The notes: generated by a model from the sequence alone, not told the origin. A stretch of DNA of 64,000 nucleotides from Aradus depressus (GCA_963662175.1 OY759215.1:13381079-13445078); one strand, 5' to 3'. Shown: positions 35,950-47,132, numbered from the stretch's first letter. Program-made: numbers and translations.

Positions 35950-36760
35950 CACTCCCTAGAACACTGAGTTACACTTATCACTGTCACCGCTGCATGCTAG
36001 AAGATCTCTGACCGTTAGAGGATTATTGTGGGAACTAAAAGAGGAATGGTCTTTCTTAAATTTGAGTATAACTACTTATGTGATAAAAGGAATTTTGAGG
36101 TCTGTGTAAAATGTTTTGTTGGAGGAATAAGGAGCATTGGCTATTTTACGACGGATTTTGGATTGGTTGTTTTGAAAGTATCCCATAGTTCAAGTCCGTA
36201 AGTCCATGTAGGGTTTAGTAATTCGTTTTGTTTTGAGAGATAACGATAATCTCTCCTTCTCTCAATGTTCTCAAAGGCTTCCTCTCCAATGTGTTGAAAG
36301 TTCTCGGAGGTGATATCCTAGGAGCAGTCATCGGTAGCAAGTCGGCGTCAGATCCAACGAAAGCTCCGATTTTATCGTGAGAGAATCGACAGCTGATACG
36401 GAAACTACTCGCTGTAAACAAATAAAATAAAAAATAATGTAAATATGTAAGTAATCTTCTTCAATTTTGTATCAATTAAAAAGTAATGTATGTTTAAATA
36501 TAAAAGACAATAAATAGAAGTAGTATGCAACACATTTTTCTTCTTTCAGAGATAATCTCTGGTCAAGTTGTCTCTGTAAAAGTTTGTAGCGTTTGTTTAT
36601 TTCTTGTCTTTTCAGTGTTGTGTCTGGGTTCCAAGTAAGAGGCCTAGATAGCGGACTTTGTTTCTTGCAGGAATGTGATTAATGCTGAGGTGCACTGGAG
36701 GACAGGTATATTTGCGATGAAGAGTGAAGTTTTTCTTATAAATTCTTTCTAACAATAAAT
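35950..36760 (-). pseudogene. Jockey-type LINE pol 3' end, interrupted
   Basis: Minus-strand blocks in order: KNFTLHRKYTCPPVHLSINH, IPARNKVRYLGLLLG, KRQEINKRYKLLQRQL, then about 230 bp of unrelated DNA, then NELLNPTWTYGLELWDTFKT, IRRKIANAPYSSNKTFYTDL and KIPFIT. Jockey-like LINE proteins have the same order after the RT palm: NxIPxxxxVKYLGLxLD, KPxWTYGxxLWG, then W.VSNxTLHxDLxIP. Two or more frameshifts and stops are present. The catalytic palm lies upstream and is gone. Confidence 0.75.
36215..36440 (-). other. Insert inside the LINE relic, possible exon-like frame
   Basis: Interrupts the Jockey-type sequence. On the minus strand a pyrimidine-rich stretch ending TTTGTTTACAG precedes a 60-residue open stretch (SSFRISCRFSHDKIGAFVGS onward) that matches nothing I recognise. 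It could be a captured exon, another repeat or chance. Confidence 0.25.
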
Positions 36761-36769
36761 GTTTTCAAA

Positions 36770-38180
36770 AGAAACAGCATACTGTTATGACTGACTCAAC
36801 AAAACTCAAAATGTTCTTCACAATTTAACCAGTACAAACGGTAAAAGGGGCAAGATCTTCTAACGCTGACAAAATAAACTAATAGTTTTTACATTTTTTT
36901 TTAAACTAAGAGTTTTCCATTGTTAATTTTAATCAAGATATTTGTTTTTCTCGTTTCCTGAAAAAGTTCATTTATGGGACATATTCCATTTCGCAATTGG
37001 GCGAAAGGTTTATTTCCTCTAAACAAAGTGCATTTAGGTTTTGGCATGAGGATTACTCTTTTTGAAAAACCGGTAGTTTTCAGTTCAGTGTCATCCTGAG
37101 ACAATATACGATTTTTCCCTCTTTCCGCAGAATAGTTAAAAGTTAGTCTATTTCGATGGTTCTTCTGTAACGGGGCCGGCCGGTGGTCGCCTCCAACTCG
37201 CCACTACGAACGAGTGATGTTGCACCTGTGGAAAGTGCAGCCGAAAATGTTCATTACAATAATAGTTCTTATATACCAACGTTTAATTAAAAGAATATGA
37301 AATTTTGAGATGAGAGGAAATCCTGAAACGAGAATGTGTGAGGGAGGGAGGCATTTTAATTAAAGCTGACGCCGCTAGATAGTGACACAGTCCTGACATC
37401 AGAATTCCGGCTGACAGATGCCCACTAATGCAATTTTAGAAACGGCTGAATTTCACTGACATATGGACCGTGAAGCAATTTCATGGCCTCTGCCACGACA
37501 TTGATGAATTTATAGTCAGTCGGTAGAGAGTGGGGTGGGGTGTTGGGGAGAGAAAGAAATATGTGGCGGGAATTATTCAAAAGATATGTAGTCTTCAATA
37601 AAACCAGAAAATTGACTATCAGGATCGATCGTTTGGGTATGTTTGATCAAGTTTGTGTGAGATGATGAATATATATTAATATATCACTGGTCTAAATCTG
37701 ATACCCCCCATCTGCAATTAAGGCTACTTCTCTCTCTGCGGTCCACAACTTATATTCTGAATTTTCCATATCATCCTTGAGATATCCTGTAAGTTTCGTG
37801 AATATGAGTTCAAACGTTTAGAACTTTTAGAATCTCTTTTTGTTTGCTAAATTCCCTTTGATACTTGATATCAGTGAATTTTTTTTTTTATGAGATTAAA
37901 CTGTAAGTACATCGAGGGTATGTGTCACATGCTTCAACGTTGAGATGAAAAACGATAGTGGAAAACAGTTTGAAAATTGGGAAAACTTAATACTTCGGAC
38001 CAACGATCCAATAAATTCATAACGCCTTTGCAGATGTTTTATATACACGAAAGCAATATAATGACTTCATGGCAAGATAATATATAGGGTCATAGGAAAC
38101 AATTTATCTTCCAGCTGACAATAAAGATGCTGCACCATCAATTTCAGTTTTGTTTTTATTTCTTCAGATATACGATGTAT
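36770..38180. other. Non-coding stretch, nothing recognised
   Basis: No gene or repeat signature was identified. Confidence 0.35.
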
Positions 38181-38184
38181 AGGG

Positions 38185-38900
38185 ACGTTATATAATCTGG
38201 CACGAATTTGATGCAGTTTTCAACAGAATTTCAAGTTTTTTGACCTACTGATTACAAAAATGAAAAAAAAAGTATATCTGTCTGTATGTCTGTGAACACG
38301 ATAACTCCCGAAAGAATACATTTATCGACACGAAATTTCATATGTCTATCCTGAACACTATAACCGATCGGTCAAAAGGGAAGGGGAGATTAGGGGAGAG
38401 TGGAGGGTCTTAACACAAAAACTCTAGTAATTGCCGTTGTAATGAATGTACTGACAAAACATTTCATATGAGAATTCAAAACTTTATAAGGACGACATAT
38501 ACTAATTTTCAGCTGAATCGGCCGAAAGGAAGAGGCAGCCCTGTCATAGTTCTTAGGTACAGAATGAGCAGAATGCTCTCGACTTTTTTCTCTGAGGGTT
38601 CCTCAATGAAGAGTTTTGAATGTCTTTGCTGAGGGACCCCTCTCTAGAACTGAATGTGTTTCCTGGTCAGTCAGCTTTTTGATGCCACCCTTGCGGTGCT
38701 CTTAGAGCTCCTGCAGAAGGGTCCCAGTCCTATAGGTTCTGTCAGCTCCTGATCTGACTAATTGAACAGCCCTATAGTTGACTTACATAGGGGCTTTTGA
38801 ATCCTAAAATTATATTTTGTGTCGATATATTCATTACATCGTTAGTTATCTCTACCTCGATCTCAGATTTTTACAATACTTTCTTATGTTAAAGGTATAA
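38185..38900. repeat. Dispersed repeat DR-1 with opposed halves
   Basis: Forward module at 38275-38530 (GAACACGATAACTCCCGAAA, CATTTATCGACACGAAATTT). Reverse module at 38775-38860 (TTTTGTGTCGATATATTCAT). About 240 bp of other sequence lies between. Confidence 0.6.
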
Positions 38901-38934
38901 GAAAATAAAAAATTACTTAATTTACAAGGGCTGT

Positions 38935-39755
38935 TGAAAAAGTTCCAGGATTGATTTTTTAAAAATGTATTAAAACAATTTACAGGTTATTGGATACTGT
39001 CCCATTCAAAGTACTCTTCTTGAGAAGCTATACATTTTTTTCCACCGCCATTTCCACTGCTGGAAGGATCCTGAGAACTCATTTTCTGGAATGTTGAAAT
39101 CTCTGCCCTGCGTCTCTTGAGTTTCGGAACAGGAACAAGTCTGCAGGGACCAGGTCTGGTGAGAATGGAGGCTGGGAGATGACAGCCATGGCGTTTTTCG
39201 TGCAATAATCGCGAATGAGCAACGCAGAATGAACAGGAGCGCATTGTCATGGTGCCCTCCCACTCCCCACTTCGCCACAGCTCAGGTATCTTCCTCCTCA
39301 CAGGCTGGCGCAAATGTCTCAGGGTTTGAAGACAACGAAAACGATTAATTGTCTCATCTCGTGCAAAGTTCGTAGTAGACAACACACTTCCAGTCGAAGT
39401 TGATGGGCGTCCTGAACAAGGATTGTCTTCTGACGATGTCCGGCCTTCTTTGAACCACTCATGACACTGTCATCGACTCAGACATTCATCCCCAAAAGCT
39501 TCTTGCAACATCTGAAAAGTTTCTGTAAAAGTTTTACCCAACTTCACACAAAACTTTCTTCGTTTTGATTCATTTGACAAAAGATCACAAAATTGCCAAA
39601 CGAGAGACATTTGTTTCACAGAAACATCTATTACTTCACAACAAAGTAGGTTATAGGGAATCTACAAAAACAGCTGAGCTCAGGAAGAGTCACAACTAAT
39701 GCTGCTAACCATACCGCTATCCAAAAAAGTCCTGAAACTTTTTGATCACTCCTCG
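38935..39755 (-). mobile_element. mariner-like transposon, internally deleted
   Basis: Bounded by TA (38933-38934 and 39756-39757). The ends CAAGGGCTGTTGAAAAAGTT and, reversed, CGAGGAGTGATCAAAAAGTT are inverted repeats of about 28 bp with roughly 20 matches. At about 820 bp it is shorter than the usual 1.3 kb. Confidence 0.8.
38975..39612 (-). pseudogene. mariner transposase pseudogene
   Basis: The N-terminal HTH region MSLVWQFCDLLSNESKRRKF is followed by FTETFQMLQEAFGDECLSR, an in-frame TGA, then QCHEWFKEGRTSSEDNPCSG and RPSTST. Then comes a jump to INRFRCLQTLRHLRQPVRRK and PELWRSGEW. Motifs for the second and third catalytic Asp survive in different frames (GGHHDNALLF; QPPFSPDLVPADLFLF). 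The end is KCIASQEEYFEWD. The region with the first catalytic Asp is deleted. With a stop, frameshifts and a large deletion it cannot make an enzyme. Confidence 0.85.
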
Positions 39756-40573
39756 TAGCTACATACAGAATATTTTCCAAAGATGGTTGAATTGGAGCCT
39801 CATGATGAAAACATACCACTGGAGGATCAATTTTACCTGGCTGTTTGACAAAACCCTATAAACCGTTTAACCGCTGAGGGACCGAGACGGGGTTCGCCCA
39901 AATTCCCAGGTGGGTATTTGTGCTAAATGTGCAAGCACTAGAAAAGGTCCATATCTACAATCTCATTTTAATTAGAATGCCGTGGAGGGGGGTTTGGGGA
40001 GATCTGAGCTCGTAAAGGATGTCTAATGCTGGCGTTGGTAGCTATCGTTGAATTAACAATAGCCTGGGCTAGGAACATAAACCCACCTCGTAAATTATAG
40101 CACTAAAAGTCAGTCTCCCCTCTCCGTACCCAATCCTCCCTTTTCAAACCCAGACTATAAAAATTGTTTGCCTTCCTCGTCCTCGTCCAAAAACTTCAAT
40201 ATAACATAACCAGAAGCGGGTTATTGTCAACAATGAGATATCGCTCATTTCTACCAGACCATATAATTTTCTTAAGTATTTCGGCTATTTCTTTGAAGAA
40301 CATTTCAATAAAAAAAAATTTTCATGTCAAAATTTGACCTCGAGAAAGGGGTTTTGTAGTAATCGCAAAGCTTGAGTCGGACTTGTTTCTTCACAATCTC
40401 AAATCCTATCAGGATATTTTTCATGGAAGAACTGTCTAACGAACAGATTCAGATATACTTCAAAATTTACAGCGTGTTTCCTGCTGTAATATAATAATTA
40501 AAATAAACAAAAAACCAAACTATGGAAAAAAAAAATCAGCAACAAAAGTCGTAAAGTGAAATCTATATTAGAA

Positions 40574-40700
40574 TTAGTTATTGTAACTCATGCCCGGGCT
40601 TTTAACTACAAGGTCATATCACCTACTACCAGAGCGACGAAAGAGTGGACATGAGCTTGACTCTACTGTGGGACTCCACTGTTGTGTCCAATGTAAATCT
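40574..40700 (-). mobile_element. SINE-1, 3' fragment
   Basis: Minus strand ends ...GCCCGGGCATGAGTTACAAT; the tRNA head and most of the body are absent. Confidence 0.65.
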
Positions 40701-40977
40701 AGCCTCAAAGCATTTGAGAGCACTTGATATCCTTAGGCTCCTTGAGGGTGTAAAATGAGCTCGACGGAAACTATCAGAGATTTATGGAAAAACCTTTAAA
40801 GTACAACATGGTAAGTCGTATGGCAAAATATCGGGGAGCATAATAAGATGAACTCAATTCTCAATTCTTTATAATCCATTTTGTGTATTTTGTTTTATGA
40901 GAACAAATAAACTAAAATAGTTTGCTTTCTTTCAAAATACAATCTTGATTCTTTTGAACGTACTATCTTATATATAT

Positions 40978-41430
40978 CCATACCCGCCAGAAAGTCACTA
41001 GATCCCGTTCCTCTGATCTTTACCTTCCTTCCCATAGGACAACAACTCCTTCCTTATCCAGGCTAATTCCCTGTGGAACTCACTCCCTCTCCAGATTCGC
41101 CATGCTCCTTCTCTTCATTCATTTAAGTCCCTACTTTTCCGTTATCTTCTAAGTCAGCAAACCTCTGATTCCTAAGGCTGACTCCTATGAGATAGTTCTT
41201 GTCTTCCTATAAGTCTCTCTATCCACTGGACAGATTGTCACTCTCCTATTTCATCTGTCCAGTTTTTTGCGATTAAATTCAAATATAACTCACTATTGTT
41301 ATTATGTTTACATTATTATTCATACTTTGTTTTTCTTATTTTTATTTTATTTATTTATTTTATTATTATTATTTTTTTTTTTTTTCCATTAATTTTCACC
41401 AGTTTATTTTATTGTTTTAATCATTGCCTC
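40978..41430 (+). pseudogene. CR1/L2-like LINE ORF end and 3' UTR
   Basis: HTRQKVTRSRSSDLYLPSHR, then in a shifted frame NSLWNSLPLQIRHAPSLHSF and KSLLFRYLLSQQTSDS with a stop at about 41177. This matches the C-terminus of CR1/L2-type LINE proteins (WNSLPxxIRxxxSxxxFKxxL). The 3' UTR is split by the gypsy insertion and resumes at 46128. Confidence 0.65.
41427..41430. other. Target site duplication, left
   Basis: CCTC, repeated at 46128-46131 just outside the right LTR. Confidence 0.85.
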
Positions 41431-41649
41431 TGTAGCGACCTATGTATCGGAGGATCCAACAGGGATTTAGGAACTCACCATACAGCTTCCATTTACGGCC
41501 GACAGGTGCATCCAAGTCAGTCCTCAAGAAACCTTTGTACAAGCTTGTTTCGATTAAAATTGATGTCCCCAAATAAATGTGTTGGGTATTAATATTATTA
41601 GAATTAAGCCCCCAACAATTGGTGACCCCAACAATTGGTGACCCCAACA
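41431..41649 (+). repeat. 5' LTR
   Basis: Starts TGTAGCGACC and ends CCCCAACA. AATAAA at 41572-41577 is a likely polyadenylation signal. The last 32 bases are two tandem 16-bp units ATTGGTGACCCCAACA, each holding a copy of the primer-binding sequence. Confidence 0.93.
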
Positions 41650-41651
41650 AT

Positions 41652-41662
41652 TGGTGACCCCG
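41652..41662 (+). other. Primer-binding site, tRNA-Trp type
   Basis: TGGTGACCCCG, two bases after the LTR, is complementary to the tRNA-Trp 3' end (...CGGGGUCACCA). Two further copies of TGGTGACCCC lie inside the LTR tail at 41620 and 41636. Confidence 0.75.
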
Positions 41663-41714
41663 TATTGAACTGTTCAACATTATTTATAGTGATATTTCAA
41701 GTAAGTAGTGTAAA

Positions 41715-42548
41715 ATGTCTACAAGTGAAAGTGGGACCGGTGCAGAAGCACATTTTCCTAACATGGCCGAAGCGAGCCACAACCTCGAAGCAAGTAAGGT
41801 TAGCATTAAAATTCCCCCTTTTTGGCAACAAAAACCTGAAATATGGTTTTACCAAATTGAAGCACAATTTAATATTAATAAAATTACATCGGAGGAAACA
41901 AAATTTAATTATGTGGTATCACAAATGGATCCGAAGTATATCGAAAACATTTGGGATATCATTCAAGGGACTGCTACAAATAAATATACTAGAGCTAAGG
42001 AAACACTTCTTAATATTTTTAAAGAAAGTGAACAATGTAAGATTAAGAAATTAATTACGGGATTAGATCTCGGAGATATGAGGCCTAGTCAATTATTGAG
42101 AAAAATGCGGAACCTGGCTGGTACTGATATTTCTGACACAGTTTTAAAAACACTCTGGTTAGAAAAACTCCCAGATTCTATAAAGAATGTTCTCATTGTT
42201 AGTGAGGAAGCTTTAGACAAAATAGCCATTATAGCTGACAAAATTGTGGAAATGAACCCACATAGAGACATATGTAGTGCTGATAGTAGACCCAGTCAAG
42301 ATGCTCTAATTCAAGAATTGTTAACTAAAATTTCAAGCCTCGAGTTACAAATAAATGAAATCTCCGGTCGGTCTCGTTCTCACCACCGAGACCACAGTCG
42401 CAACCGTGGTACTAGCAAACCCAGAAAACGATTTGACCCACAGGGTAAATATTGTTTTTTTCATTTCCAGTTTGGAAAAAAATGCTACCCTGATAAATGT
42501 CGTCAACCATGCGCCTGGAAAAGTCAGGAAAACTCCAACCTGCAGTAG
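41715..42548 (+). CDS. gag: Gag of the CsRn1-like element
   Basis: 277 residues. It would form the cytoplasmic particle that packages element RNA. The start ATG at 41715 is the first good one after the primer site (TAAAATGT context). Residues 30-180 form the capsid-like region ([20 protein letters not shown] near residue 33 is typical of arthropod gypsy Gag). Residues 215-240 are Arg/Ser/His-rich ([16 protein letters not shown]), likely RNA-binding. Residues 247-266 have C247, H250, C257, C262 and C266, a Cys-His-Cys-Cys-type knuckle rather than the usual CCHC, as reported for CsRn1 relatives. It stops with TAG at 42546-42548 and overlaps pol by about 50 bases in another frame. No breaks were seen. 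Confidence 0.9.
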   Translation: MSTSESGTGAEAHFPNMAEASHNLEASKVSIKIPPFWQQKPEIWFYQIEAQFNINKITSEETKFNYVVSQMDPKYIENIWDIIQGTATNKYTRAKETLLNIFKESEQCKIKKLITGLDLGDMRPSQLLRKMRNLAGTDISDTVLKTLWLEKLPDSIKNVLIVSEEALDKIAIIADKIVEMNPHRDICSADSRPSQDALIQELLTKISSLELQINEISGRSRSHHRDHSRNRGTSKPRKRFDPQGKYCFFHFQFGKKCYPDKCRQPCAWKSQENSNLQ

Positions 42549-45500
42549 AGATTGCGACGAGCTCTATTGCAGATAATATTGAAAATCGTCGAAATTTCCG
42601 CTTATTTGTTAATGACAAAAAAACGGGTGGGCGATTTCTTATTGACAGTGGAGCCGATATTTCTTTAATTCCAGCCAAGGCTACAGATAAAATTACATCT
42701 TCTAACTTTAAATTATATGCTGCAAACGGCACGTCCATACCTACCTACGGCGTCACATTACTGACACTGGATCTAGGACTTCGTCGTGAATTTAGGTGGT
42801 TATTTATAAAAGCTGACATAACTCGAGGGATAATTGGTGCAGATTTCTTGAATCATTTTAACTTATTGATTGACTTACATAAACATAGATTAATTGATGC
42901 AGTCACTAAACTTAGCACTTCAGGTAGTGTACTGGCTGTATCAGGAAACGAAGTCATTAGCACAATAAATAAGTCTCAAGCAAAGTTTGCACATCTGTTC
43001 ACCTTACACCCTGAATTAACGAAGCCATCATTTTCGCCCAATCACACGAAACATAATATTCAACACTATATCACCACCACAGGATCTCCAGTGCATTGTA
43101 AGGCAAGACCTCTCGCTCCTAAACGATTACAACAGGCCAAACGGGAATTTCAATTTATGTTGGATCAAAATATTATCCGACCATCGAGTTCAGAATGGGC
43201 AAGTCCGTTACATGTAGTTGATAAAAAAGATGGATCTATCCGTCCTTGTGGTGATTATCGCTTATTAAATGCCAAGACCGTACCAGATAGATATCCTATA
43301 CCTCGCATAGAAGACTTCCATCACATATTAAATGGAGCTACTATTTTTTCTAAAATAGATTTACATAAAGCATACTACCAAATTCCGATAGCAGAGGAAG
43401 ACAAAAGCAAAACGGCTATAATTACACCTTTTGGTTTATACGAATTCAACGTTATGAGTTTTGGTCTCAGGAATGCCCCTTCCACCTTCCAACGATTTAT
43501 TAACACAGTGTTTCATGGTTTGGATTTTGTTTTTCCGTTCATGGATGACATCCTGGTCGCTTCAGCTACGGAAGAAGAACACTGTGAACATCTTCGTCTT
43601 ATTTTTGAACGACTACAACGTTTTGGTCTCCGCATTAATGCTTCAAAATCAGAGTTAGGTGTTGAAGAATTACAATTTTTGGGCTACTTGATCACGCAAG
43701 ATGGTTCCAGACCAGTACCTGAGAAGGTAAAGGCAATCAGAGATTTTAAATTACCAGAGACAGTACAACAACTTCGTGCATTTCTAGGTGTCATTAACTT
43801 TTATAGACGATATATAAGAAATGCAGCGGAAACTCAGGCTATCCTTCATGACTACTTAAAAGGTTCCAAGAAAAATGATAAAACTAAAATAGTCTGGACT
43901 GAGGAGGCTATACAACAATTTGAACGCTGTAAAGATGATTTAGTAGATGCTACACTCCTAACTTTTCCAGATTCACGATTTCCGCTGGCGGTTTTTACTG
44001 ATGCGTCTGATATAGCAGTGGGAGCTGTATTACAGCAGCACGAACAATCCGGATGGAAACCTATCGCTTTTTATTCCAAAAAATTAAATGATGCTCAAAA
44101 AGCCTATAGTGCTTACGACAAGGAATTATTAGCAATTTATTTGGCAATTAAACAATTTAAGCATCTACTGGAGGCACAAACATTTACAATATTTACCGAT
44201 CATAAGCCTATTACATATGCATTCTTCCAGAAAAATGATAAAGCATCGCCACGTCAAGTACGCCACTTACAATATATTTCGCAGTTTACAACCGACATTC
44301 GACATATTAGTGGAAAAGCTAACATAGTGGCCGACACGTTTTCAAGACTTGAAGAAGTTTCAGTAATTGACTATGAAGAAATTGCTCGCAATCAAGAAAA
44401 TGATCAGGAATTACCAACATTATTACAAGACTCCAGTTTAAATATGAAACAATGCAACATAATGTCAAAAAAGCCTCTCTGGTGCGATGTAGCTACGAAC
44501 AATATCCGACCCTACATCCCAGAAGCGTTTCGCTACGAAATATTTAAGCAAATCCATAATTTGGCACATCCAGGAGTCAAAACAACAGTGAAACAAATAA
44601 CGTCAAAATTCATTTGGCCAGCCATCAAAAATGATATTAGAAAATGGACTCAAAGTTGCTTGAGTTGTCAACGCAACAAAGTGTCACGCCATACAAGGTC
44701 AGAAATAGGGACGTTCGAACCACCGGATGGACGATTTAGTGTCGTTCATGTGGACGTCATTGGGCCATTGCCACCCTCACAAGGAAATATTTACTGCATG
44801 ACCTGTATCGACCGATTTACGAGTTGGATGGAAGTAATTCCTATGGCTAATAATACTGCAGAAACAATTGCAAAATTATTTTATAGTAATTGGATCGCAA
44901 GGTTTGGAGCGCCAGCTTCCATAGTAACTGACCAAGGCCGACAGTTTGTTAGTGAACTTTTTACCAATTTAGCTTCGTTATGTGGAGCAAAAATACAGCA
45001 TACGACACCTTATCATCCGCAATCGAACGGTAAGGTGGAGCGCTTACACAGGACTTTAAAAGCCGCAATTAGGGCTCAGAATAATCCGACATGGACAGAT
45101 AGTTTACCTACAGTCTTGTTAGGAATGCGTACAGCATTAAGGGATGGTTCGAAACATTCCATCGCAGAAATGGTTTATGGGACTACGATAAGAATCCCAG
45201 GAGAATTTTTTGATCCATCGTCAATTCCTGTGAATACAGACACTTTTGTGTCTGATCTTCAACAATATATGGCACAATTAAGACCAATGGATACACGTAA
45301 AGCTTGCAACAAATCACTGTTCAGGCATAAGGCTTTGGAATCGTGCTCACACGTATTTTTACGAGTAGATCGTGTCAAAAAATCTTTGGAACCACCATAT
45401 GAAGGGCCATTTGAGGTAATCGTTCGACAAGATAAATATTTCACCCTTAGAATTAAAAACAAGGACACCAACATATCTGTGGATAGACTCAAACCTGCAC

Positions 45501-45712
45501 ATTTAATGGTAACTGGATTAGATCATAGTGACACGTTCAGTGAGGGTACGGGCACGAAAAAATTACAACCAAAGACGAGCACAACAAAGATACCTCCAAC
45601 AACCCTTGCCGAGCATCAGCAACAAAAGTCGTCCCGCAGTGGCAGAATTGTTCATTTCCCACGACGTTTTCTTGACGAGCTACAGGCAAGAGAGAAACAT
45701 ACCAGACGATAA
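42497..45712 (+). CDS. pol: Pol: protease, reverse transcriptase, RNase H, integrase
   Basis: 1,071 residues, open throughout. The protease has D50-S-G in [10 protein letters not shown]. The reverse transcriptase (about 205-400) has D288 in [13 protein letters not shown] and FMDDIL with D350 and D351. RNase H (about 495-615) has D502, E543 and D568, with VADTFSR near 613. Integrase has zinc residues H687, H691, C721, C724 and catalytic D753, D812, E848, then a GPF/Y-type module ([10 protein letters not shown], about 965). The C-terminus [13 protein letters not shown] is common in this group. All key residues are present. The frame is -1 to gag. TGA and TAA stand directly before ATG 42497, so pol must be reached by a shift between 42497 and 42545 or by reinitiation. 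Confidence 0.93.
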   Translation: MSSTMRLEKSGKLQPAVEIATSSIADNIENRRNFRLFVNDKKTGGRFLIDSGADISLIPAKATDKITSSNFKLYAANGTSIPTYGVTLLTLDLGLRREFRWLFIKADITRGIIGADFLNHFNLLIDLHKHRLIDAVTKLSTSGSVLAVSGNEVISTINKSQAKFAHLFTLHPELTKPSFSPNHTKHNIQHYITTTGSPVHCKARPLAPKRLQQAKREFQFMLDQNIIRPSSSEWASPLHVVDKKDGSIRPCGDYRLLNAKTVPDRYPIPRIEDFHHILNGATIFSKIDLHKAYYQIPIAEEDKSKTAIITPFGLYEFNVMSFGLRNAPSTFQRFINTVFHGLDFVFPFMDDILVASATEEEHCEHLRLIFERLQRFGLRINASKSELGVEELQFLGYLITQDGSRPVPEKVKAIRDFKLPETVQQLRAFLGVINFYRRYIRNAAETQAILHDYLKGSKKNDKTKIVWTEEAIQQFERCKDDLVDATLLTFPDSRFPLAVFTDASDIAVGAVLQQHEQSGWKPIAFYSKKLNDAQKAYSAYDKELLAIYLAIKQFKHLLEAQTFTIFTDHKPITYAFFQKNDKASPRQVRHLQYISQFTTDIRHISGKANIVADTFSRLEEVSVIDYEEIARNQENDQELPTLLQDSSLNMKQCNIMSKKPLWCDVATNNIRPYIPEAFRYEIFKQIHNLAHPGVKTTVKQITSKFIWPAIKNDIRKWTQSCLSCQRNKVSRHTRSEIGTFEPPDGRFSVVHVDVIGPLPPSQGNIYCMTCIDRFTSWMEVIPMANNTAETIAKLFYSNWIARFGAPASIVTDQGRQFVSELFTNLASLCGAKIQHTTPYHPQSNGKVERLHRTLKAAIRAQNNPTWTDSLPTVLLGMRTALRDGSKHSIAEMVYGTTIRIPGEFFDPSSIPVNTDTFVSDLQQYMAQLRPMDTRKACNKSLFRHKALESCSHVFLRVDRVKKSLEPPYEGPFEVIVRQDKYFTLRIKNKDTNISVDRLKPAHLMVTGLDHSDTFSEGTGTKKLQPKTSTTKIPPTTLAEHQQQKSSRSGRIVHFPRRFLDELQAREKHTRR

Positions 45713-45895
45713 GTGAGATAAGTGTTGTGAAAAGTTATACGCATAAGTTTTTCTAATTTCTGAACATTTTATGTTACACACTATGTTATACATTGTATAC
45801 TATGTTTTATGTTGTTTACAATATCTATATATATATATTTTTCTCTTTGCCATAAATGGGGCTGTCAGGTTGCCTTGTGTCGTTACTTAGTAACT

Positions 45896-45905
45896 GAGGA
45901 AGGAG
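45896..45905 (+). other. Polypurine tract
   Basis: GAGGAAGGAG, three bases before the 3' LTR, would prime plus-strand DNA synthesis. Confidence 0.75.
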
Positions 45906-45908
45906 TAT

Positions 45909-46127
45909 TGTAGCGACCTATGTATCGGAGGATCCAACAGGGATTTAGGAACTCACCATACAGCTTCCATTTACGGCCGACAGGTGCATCCAAGTCAGTC
46001 CTCAAGAAACCTTTGTACAAGCTTGTTTCGATTAAAATTGATGTCCCCAAATAAATGTGTTGGGTATTAATATTATTAGAATTAAGCCCCCAACAATTGG
46101 TGACCCCAACAATTGGTGACCCCAACA
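45909..46127 (+). repeat. 3' LTR
   Basis: No difference from the 5' LTR was seen over 219 bp, including the two 16-bp tail units (46096-46127) and AATAAA at 46050-46055. Confidence 0.93.
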
Positions 46128-46290
46128 CCTCTCTTTAACATTTAATATTTATTACTAGAGACCTCTTTTATTTTATTTTTATTCTCTCTCAATTGGTCGA
46201 TACTTGTACTTTTTTGTCTATTTCTTATGTTATTATTCTTAGGCGAAAGTCCCAGAATAAAGATTATTTTTCATTTCATCTTGATTTTTT
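46128..46290 (+). repeat. Resumed LINE 3' UTR
   Basis: Begins with the duplicated CCTC and runs to GCGAAAGTCCCAGAATAAAG and an AT-rich end, like the 3' ends of CR1/L2-type LINEs. Continues the fragment at 40978-41430. Confidence 0.5.
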
Positions 46291-46870
46291 CCCTTGTCTT
46301 ACAAATATAGCCTTAAAACATGTCGACCAGTACCCTCACTATAATTTCTCCCTCTGGCAATTGTGTAGTCAGAATCCAATTAGCGGTTAGGGCTTTGGCT
46401 AAATTCATACATAGAGGAGCCATGGAGTTGAATTCGAGTGGGTTCTTCGGGGGAGAGGTGATCTCAAGTATGCTCCATCATCCAGTAGAGACACTCCTCC
46501 CGGGTTCCATAGAGGTCACCCAGATCTTGATGTCCAACTTCCCAGATCCGGACCCAATCTACTCCTCTTAATTAAGTCATGTCTGAAACACTCTCCTCTT
46601 CGGTTAATTAAATATCGTTCCTGCATTTCTTCTCATCTAGACGCACTAAGGCAAAACCTCTTCACATTTTTTTTTTCAGATAAAGAGCTCATTATGAATT
46701 TTAATATTATAGGAAGCTCCTGTGGCTCGTAAGCACTCCGTCGTCACTCAAGTCCTTTCTTGCAGTGCATAGAAGTCCGTTGGACAGACCTTTAAATCCC
46801 GCGGATCTCCTCGTCTGTGGAGGATTGGAGAAGGCCGTACTTTTCTTTGAAACTCAAAGTGTTCTCCAAA

Positions 46871-46952
46871 GCAGACCACTACCCTAGGCAGGCAAACTTC
46901 AGGACTCCCACAGCGACGAGAAAGCTCTCTGATAGCAGGCGATATGACCTTG
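46871..46952 (+). mobile_element. SINE-1 fragment, deleted subtype
   Basis: ACCACTACCCTAGGCAGGCA, CCCACAGCGACGAGAAAGCT, GCAGGCGATATGACCTTG. It lacks the AGTAGAGTCGGGCTCATGTC block of the family. The fragment at 47241-47468 shares the same deletion. Confidence 0.65.
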
Positions 46953-46955
46953 TGA

Positions 46956-47132
46956 CCCATTCAACCAGCCTTACTCCAACTTCACAAGAAATGTCTTAAA
47001 CACCCTTAACTATTGAAAGTCAATCCTAAGGAACGTGGGAGACGACACGGTGTAGGCTGCAGGTGCCGCCACTACCTCAACCCCGATTTCCACATGACTA
47101 ACAACCTTTAATCGTCGAAAACAACCCCTGAG
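46956..47132 (+). repeat. Single 149-bp satellite monomer
   Basis: CATTCAACCAGCCTTACTCC, TCAATCCTAAGGAACGTGGG, CACGGTGTAGGCTGCAGGTG, then CCGATTTCCACATGACTAAC and a segment found again at the far end of the main array (49680-49740). Confidence 0.75.

Larger units (their letters stand above)
41431..46127 (+). mobile_element. Ty3/gypsy LTR retrotransposon, CsRn1-like, apparently intact
   Basis: 4,697 bp with two 219-bp LTRs that read identical, 4-bp CCTC target duplication, tRNA-Trp-type primer site, gag, pol in the -1 frame and a polypurine tract. Domain order protease, reverse transcriptase, RNase H, integrase defines Ty3/gypsy. The Cys-His-Cys-Cys pattern of Gag and the tRNA-Trp primer point to the CsRn1 group. 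Identical LTRs and open frames imply a recent insertion. It sits in the 3' UTR of a CR1/L2-like LINE. There is no envelope gene. Confidence 0.93.

Noticed and set aside
39006..39278. Second open frame in the mariner relic
   Set aside because: Shifted frame of the same transposase pseudogene; it holds the HHDN motif but is not a separate gene.
42476..42482. A_AAA_AAA in gag phase as the -1 frameshift site
   Set aside because: After a -1 shift there the pol frame meets TGA at 42491 and TAA at 42494, before the pol ATG.
45883..46128. Minus-strand frame present in both LTRs
   Set aside because: Antisense of the LTR; it occurs twice only because the LTRs are identical.
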